64,000 nt of DNA from the NCBI GenBank assembly GCA_027405735.1, contig JAPEHQ010000016.1, positions 186,001 to 250,000 of the forward strand, given 5' to 3'. Origin of the DNA: Mucor racemosus. Lineage: Eukaryota; Mucoromycota; Mucoromycetes; Mucorales; Mucoraceae. Under the pieces are notes generated by a model. It did no database searches and was not told where the DNA came from. It saw nothing but the letters and a program-made list of their open reading frames with translations. Within the stretch, counting starts at the first letter, position 1. The number at the start of each line of letters is the position of its first letter. Positions 58,456-64,000 of this stretch are shown in pieces. The translations under genes were made by a program, and so were the position numbers.

Positions 58456-61213
58456 TTAAAGCTTATCGTAGTACTTGTCAAGACCGGGAATATCTTCAAC
58501 AAGACCCTTTCTCTTACGGACGTTACGGATGATATCGTAAACCTTGTTACCGGCTTCCAAGGGGTTACCGGACATGATTTGCCAATGATCGAAGACAGCT
58601 TGAGGGAAAGCTTGACCACCAGTAGCAGCACGAAGATCAGCAGTGAAACCGAAAGATTCGTTAACGGGCAAGTAAGCCTTGACAGCCATCATAGGAGTAC
58701 CGGGCTTTTGTTCTTCGGAGAAGACTTGACCACGACGTCTGTTAAGACAAGAGTAAATACCACCAATAGCAGAGTCGGGACATTGGATTTCGACGAGGTA
58801 GACGGGCTCTTGAATACCAGGAGTAGCAGTAATAACGGAAGCGTAGACTACACGACGACAAGTGGGGATGATTTGTCCACCACCACGATGAATGGCATCA
58901 GCGTGAAGAGTGACATCAAGAATGTTGAAACGACAACCACGGAGGTTCTCTTCAGCAACGGGACCTTCCTTGGTAGCCCATTGGAAAGCGGCAACACAAG
59001 AATCCTTGATTTCACTAAGATATTGAACTTGCTTGGTAACATCGACAATAACGTTAGGACCAGTACCGTCAGGACCGAAACACCAAATCTTACGAGCTTC
59101 AGTGACATCCCATTCGTACTTATCAGCGAGGATACGGGCACGAGCCTTGAAATCATCTTTGGCAGTAATCTTACCAGCATCAATCTCATCAGCAAGTTCA
59201 GAGTTCAAAGGAAGAGCACGCATGTAGATACGGTTATGCTTGTTAGGAGACTTGGAAAGACAATCAATGGTAGATTCAGCAGTGACAGTTTCACGGTATT
59301 GGACAACGGGGTCACCAGTCTTAAGAGGAACTTGAGCGTGATCTTCTTCGAGATCCTTCAAACAAATTTCAAGATGGAGTTCACCAGCACCGGCAACAAT
59401 GTGTTCACCAGAGTCAGAAGTGAAAGTAAGAACACAAGGATCAGACTTGGAGAGACGCTTAAGACCTTCAACGAGCTTGGGGAGATCGTTAGCGTTCTTG
59501 ACATCAACAGCAACTTGAACGACAGGAGAGACAGAGAACTTCATGACCTTCATGTTGTGAGCAACATCGGAGGTAGTGATGGTACCAGACTTGACCAAGA
59601 ATTGATCAACACCAACAAGACCGATAATGTTACCAGCGGGACAATCCTCAATAGCTTCGACGTTACGACCCATCATGAGAACAGTACGTTGGATAGACTT
59701 GACAGCGAGATCAGTCTTGGAACCGGGAACGTAGTTAGGACCTTGAATACGGACCTTCATACCAGCACGGACGGTACCAGAGAAGACACGACCGAAAGCG
59801 TAGAAACGACCCTTATCAGAGGTGGGAACCATCTTGGAGACGTAAAGCATAAGGGGACCCTTAGGATCACAAGCACGGATACCGATAGCACACTCATCAT
59901 CAGAGGGACCTTCGTACAATTGACCACAACGGTAAGCTTGAGAGGTAACGGGAGAGGGAAGATGGATACAGATCATTTCCAAAAGAGCATCACCAGCGGG
60001 CAAGAACTTACGCATAACGACCTTGAGGAGAGCCTTACCTTCCAAATCCTTCTCATCAGTAGCAAGGTTAACTTCCAACTTTTCCAAAAGAACCTTAGTT
60101 TGATCCTTCTTGAAGTTCATGATAGAATCGAAAAGACGGTAGATAGGATCCAAAATGAACATGTTGAAAGCACGTTCGAGTTGGGCACCAGAGGCATCAG
60201 TGCTCTTGGTGGTCCACTTCTTGGTCTTAGGGTTGAAGTAGTTTTCACCCCAAAGCTTACCCATCATCTTGGACTTATCGACACCAAACTTCTTGGCATA
60301 ACGGTTAGCAAATTGACGAAGAGTGAAACCCCAACCGTGAAGACCGGAAGCGAAAGAAACGGTACCCTTTTCGGGGTAGACTTGACAATCACCGAGAGCT
60401 TCATCAACATAGGTGGAGATGATAACGTTAACGGATTCGATAGTACGAGCGAAAGAGTTGTAAAGTTCTTCTTTGTCCAATTGGAGTTCGAGAAGAGCAC
60501 GATCAACCTTGTTAAGACAGATAACGGGCTTAATACGTTCATTCAAAGCTTGACGCAAGACAGTTTCGGTTTGGACACAGACACCATCAATACAATCAAC
60601 AACAACAAGGGCACCATCAGTAACACGAAGGGCAGCGGTAACTTCAGAAGAGAAATCAACGTGACCTGGAGAATCGATCAAGTTAATCAAGAAAGCGGAA
60701 CCGTCAGTCTTTTGAGCGATTTCCTTAAGACCCTCCTCATCTTCCATCTTGAAGTACATGGAAATGGCAGTAGACTTGATAGTAATACCACGTTCTTGTT
60801 CATCCTTACGGGTATCCATGAAACGGGCCTCACCAGCACGACCGGAAGAAATAATACCGGCCTTGGAAACCAAGGAATCGGTCAAGGTAGACTTACCGTG
60901 ATCGACGTGAGCAATAACGGACATGTTACGGACATTGGTAACCTTGTCCATCAAACCACGGATTTCTTCAATAGTGAAATTCTATGTTTTATATGTATAA
61001 GTTAGTTTTTATTCATATTATTGGCTTTGCTTATGAAATTCTGTCTACTTACAACTAAATTGATGCAAAAATAAAAATTGGAAATATAGAAAAAAAATTT
61101 GTTAGTCCCATGCATCCATTTAAACAAAACCAACATCCATCATCCATCCATCATTATCAACGATGGATGGATAGATGGATGATGCCATTTGATGTGTTAT
61201 TATAATTACCCAT
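58456..61213 (-). CDS. EFT1: Translation elongation factor 2 (eEF2)
   Basis: Cytosolic GTPase that translocates the ribosome. The main exon 60981-58456 supplies [20 protein letters not shown] onward; the proposed start is exon 61213-61210 (ATGG) joined through a 2-nt microexon (61054-61053, TT) to give M-V-N-F-T, 843 residues in total. GTP-binding motifs are [25 protein letters not shown] and NKVD. Domain IV has [12 protein letters not shown] with the diphthamide His in AIHRG. It ends GLDKYYDKL. Codon use is strongly biased to C/G-ending codons, unlike its neighbours, as expected for a very highly expressed gene; that bias also leaves the opposite strand free of stops over 2.4 kb. Introns are 155 bp (61055-61209) and 71 bp (60982-61052). 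Confidence 0.97.
61053..61054 (-). other. Proposed 2-nt microexon (TT) of eEF2
   Basis: On the minus strand the two bases lie between CATCAATTTAG and GTAAGTAGAC, a good acceptor directly abutting a good donor. Exon 1 can only be ATGG before GTAATT (61209); the main exon starts AATTTCACT after ACATAG. Joining these two directly gives the wrong frame (M-E-F-H); inserting TT gives ATG GTT AAT TTC ACT, the conserved eEF2 N-terminus. Confidence 0.7.
61132..61184. repeat. CATC/GATG inverted repeat in eEF2 intron 1
   Basis: On + a CATCCATCATCCATCCATCA tract is followed after TTATCAAC by GATGGATGGATAGATGGATG. The two arms are complementary and could form a hairpin with about 20-bp arms in the pre-mRNA, between the exon 1 donor and the 2-nt microexon. 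Confidence 0.85.
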
Positions 61214-62087
61214 TTTCGATTGTTAAAGTGAAGGGAAAGATTTATTGTTTGCAAATGGATTTCGGTTTACTTCTACTTGAAAAAAAAAATCGGGAATTTA
61301 ATATATGTAATAGGTTTTTTTTTTTCAGGTAGCGCATCCGCACCGAGATAGCCTATCTTGATTAAAAAAAAGTCAGTTGATTTTCTCTTTCTTTTCTCAA
61401 TGGTTATCCTCAACAACTTGACGTAGTAAAGCAACAAGAAATGTATGGTATATGACCTTCTCCTCATTATTCAAGAAGAATGATTCGTTTGCTATGTGGT
61501 TGCAATCATGAAATGTTTATTGAATACGTCCAATGTTTGACGGCTAAAAAATGAAGATTCTAGTTCAGATTTCAAGTCACTTACACTACACCAGCAGATT
61601 ATTCCGGCAACAAATTAATAATCTATATGCTGATTCATGATCACTGTTGTATTCAACAATATACCGCGATTGAAGTCAGAAGTGCATTGATTGGTGTCAA
61701 TTATTTGCTTTGAACCGAGACTTTAATAATTTATGTTTCTCCAATCATGTTTATAACGTCATGCAATGAAAAAACTATTTTAATGAACACGGAACCCTTG
61801 TTGAGCCAGAAATGAATAATATTTCATGCGATTATATTAGTTCAAAGATCCTGCGGATATTTGCATTTGCTACGCATTTTCACATAAAAATATCGCCGTT
61901 GTTTATTTGTTCATTTTTGATGTCATTAAGATTGATTAATTATGCACATGTACATGGTACTGTATTTTATTATTTAAATACTGTAAATACATCTTAAGTT
62001 TTACAAAATATCAATATCAAGTTGCATGATTTCAGAGTCCAATAATAAAGTTTTTTTCTGCTTGAATTTGAGGTTTGTGAAGATGAC
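61214..62087. other. eEF2 upstream region, no gene seen
   Basis: The eEF2 promoter side. A short non-AT segment (GGTAGCGCATCCGCACCGAG near 61330) sits beside a T run at 61314-61326. The rest is AT-rich with no supported gene. Confidence 0.45.
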
Positions 62088-63412
62088 CAATATTTCAGTA
62101 AATCGAAGCGAGCCTTCTTTTCTATAGCTAACCCTATGCTAAGCACTTTTAAGATATACCTTAGGCACTACTAAACATATATAAGCTGGTAAAATTATGC
62201 TACCTACTCCTGAATTTATATTATATCTCACAAAAAGCTCATAAATAAGTAAAATTCACTGGGTTTTCCTTAAAAACTGGATCCGACTTTTTATTCCTGC
62301 TCAACTTTTTTTCAACTAAATAACATCAAGAAAAAATTATATGCCAATGTACCCGAGACGTTCAGCTTTAATCCAAAAATGAGTATCCGGAAATATCCTA
62401 TTTTTTGAAGTTGGTATTACTTTTTCAGTGCTAATGTTTCAGATTTTTACAGGTATTTCACTGTTTAAATTAAAAACTTTGAGGCTTCATATCTCTGCAA
62501 AAAATTAAGCTATACTAATGCCTCCTAATAATAAAACTTACTTGTTTTGAAGTGCTCTATAACATATTTTAACATAAAAAGATTATAAACACTTTTATTT
62601 TTTTTATATTTTTTTTTGGCATTTTTGTAATAGATTTCAAAATATTGGTTAAGTTGAGCAGCGTTTTTTTTACATTCAAGTCATTAACCTCGTTTAGCTC
62701 TCTCGGACCCATTTTAGTTTTTTTCAAAATATTGATTTTTCGTGGAGATATCCTCAAAAATGTGTACAAAGAGATACTGTTGCTTCTGGCTTCAATTTTT
62801 CCCTTATATACCCTTATCCCAAATTCTGAATTTGAAAAAAAAATCGATAAAATGATGTTCTCTTTATGAAAAATGTAGATAAAAGGTTCAGCAATAGCTC
62901 GATCGATAGATAATTTTGCTGTGCATTATTTCCATTACTTATATTTCAATTATGCTTATAAAAAATGATGTGTATCTTCAAAAAACCTCCAAACTTTTAA
63001 TTGCATTTTACGCAAAATTTAATGTAAAACATTTGTTTAAATTTTATTTAGGTAGATGCAGAATTCAAAACTGTACAAAATCTATTTAATACGCTACTTC
63101 AACTTACTTTGTAGTTCATGAGCATTTAAGCGATTTTGTTTTTTTGACCAATTTTTGACCATTTTTTGACTGATTTCACAAATCAATTTTGGAACTCAGT
63201 TATCATAAGTTTAAGCTGTAATGTGAACTATTATTTTGGTTATCTCGACGAAAAATCAATATTCTTCGCTGAAATAAAAAACACAGTTTAGCTTTTAGTT
63301 GGATCTATATCTTGTGAATACAAAAAATTAACACGTATATTTAGATGCCTATTAGTTTTTTACAATCGATTTAGGTCAATTTTAGGTCAATAATATTAAT
63401 GCTTGTTGTACT
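62088..63412 (-). repeat. Dispersed 1.4-kb repeat family, copy E (inverted, uninterrupted)
   Basis: Reverse-complement copy running from the equivalent of the copy C 3' end (TTCTTTTCTATAGCTAACCC at about 62114) to the copy B/C 5' end (TACAATCGATTTAGGTCAAT at 63361 onward). It supplies empty sites for both insertions in copy B. The open minus-strand frame at 62569-62769 (YTFLRISPRKINILKKTKMG) matches the frames in copies A and B. No TIR, LTR or target duplication was identified. Confidence 0.85.
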
Positions 63413-64000
63413 ATCTCTGACAAGCCTAGAAACGTCTTTGGAGCCAACGACCAAAAGTATAGTGGAAATCCATGAGATCAATATTGCAGTAGTAAAAAGG
63501 ACAACACTACTACGGCCGAACTATGCTTCCTATGATGGGCATAATGATCTGCACAGATGGGCAGAGTAAAACAAATTGTGCAGATCAGGCAGCTCAGATA
63601 AGCAGAGCAATGAAACCAAGGTTTTTTAGTCAATTTACTAAAGTATATCAATCATAATGTAATTAATAACGAAGATAATTTGAACGGTTTAAAGCAGATG
63701 TGAGTTACTCTGATTCAACAAAATTGCCTTATTGACGAAATATATCAGTTTGAAATTTGGGGTTTGAAAGAGTTCTGCCCATGTTCTTCTTTTGGAACAA
63801 CGACAACAATCTGTTTGGTAACACTAAAAGTATTTATGCCTTTGTAAATTCCTGTTTGTAACACACAAAATATTTTTCTTCCCTACTCTTTCCTCGTCAG
63901 TTCTTTTATATACGTTTAAAACTACAACAAAATGACTAATATTTTTTTATAAACTGAAATCGAGTAGGAGGTACAAGTACATGTTTTTCCTATTATTGTT
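63413..64000. other. Window end, no gene seen
   Basis: About 590 bp with slightly higher GC in 63480-63600 (CTACTACGGCCGAACTATGC, and GATCTGCACAGATGGGCAGA) but no recognisable coding frame or element end. A gene could start just beyond the window. Confidence 0.4.

Noticed and set aside
58579..61005. An 808-codon open frame on + opposite eEF2
   Set aside because: It is the exact antisense of eEF2. The strong codon bias of eEF2 removes antisense stop codons; the translated sequence is Thr/Ser/Asn-rich with no family features.
1..64000. CRISPR arrays, bacterial-style operons, rRNA genes
   Set aside because: None were seen; the intron-rich eukaryotic gene structure makes the first two inapplicable.

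Overview
This is an AT-rich nuclear fungal window. Short introns (about 50-75 bp, GT...AG), fungal orthologues and long repeat-filled gaps point to an early-diverging filamentous fungus, most likely Mucoromycota (Mucorales-like). I could not run a search, so no species is proposed. Genes are compact and intron-rich; several gaps between them are 3-5 kb and filled with transposons, a dispersed repeat family and decayed gene fragments.

Layout. 1-2707: 3' end of a group III hybrid histidine kinase. 2708-14190: repeat-rich island holding a Tc1-type transposon (6582-8178, perfect 26-bp inverted repeats, TA duplication), a hAT-like MITE (8607-9093, 8-bp duplication), a decayed dynein intermediate chain fragment (about 9886-10175), and a 1.4-kb dispersed repeat interrupted by a solo LTR (11942-12289) and a second hAT-like MITE (13158-13520). 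14191-20384: eIF2B epsilon, RNA polymerase I subunit RPA12, a small RING/coiled-coil ZIP3/RNF212-like gene and dynamitin, all on +. 20826-20898: tRNA-Arg(CCT) on -. 20899-25131: another repeat copy and a coding-like remnant. 25132-36777, all on -: FlbA/Sst2-type RGS protein, Hsp31/DJ-1 family protein, EDE1-type EH/UBA endocytic scaffold, PIN4-type RRM protein. 37600-41631 (+): GRAM/TBC/EF-hand RabGAP with a 5-nt microexon. 41632-44684: repeat copy in inverted orientation. 44685-50105: DCC1 (+), an unrecognised gene (-), a RING/TRAF-type zinc-finger protein (+) and a voltage-gated proton channel (-), with very short convergent 3' gaps. 50106-53886: gap with a diverged repeat relative. 53887-57425: PH-domain protein (+) and a multi-FAS1 membrane glycoprotein (-). 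58456-61213 (-): elongation factor 2, whose start codon lies in a 4-nt coding exon apparently joined through a 2-nt microexon. 61214-64000: another repeat copy.

Functions are mostly housekeeping: translation (eEF2, eIF2B epsilon, tRNA), Pol I transcription, dynein/dynactin transport, endocytosis and Rab traffic, G-protein and histidine-kinase signalling, replication and cohesion (DCC1), and probably meiosis (ZIP3-like). They do not form an operon-like system. The most unusual signals are the two microexons, the multi-copy 1.4-kb repeat with a partly conserved reading frame, and the nested insertions whose empty sites are preserved in sister repeat copies.
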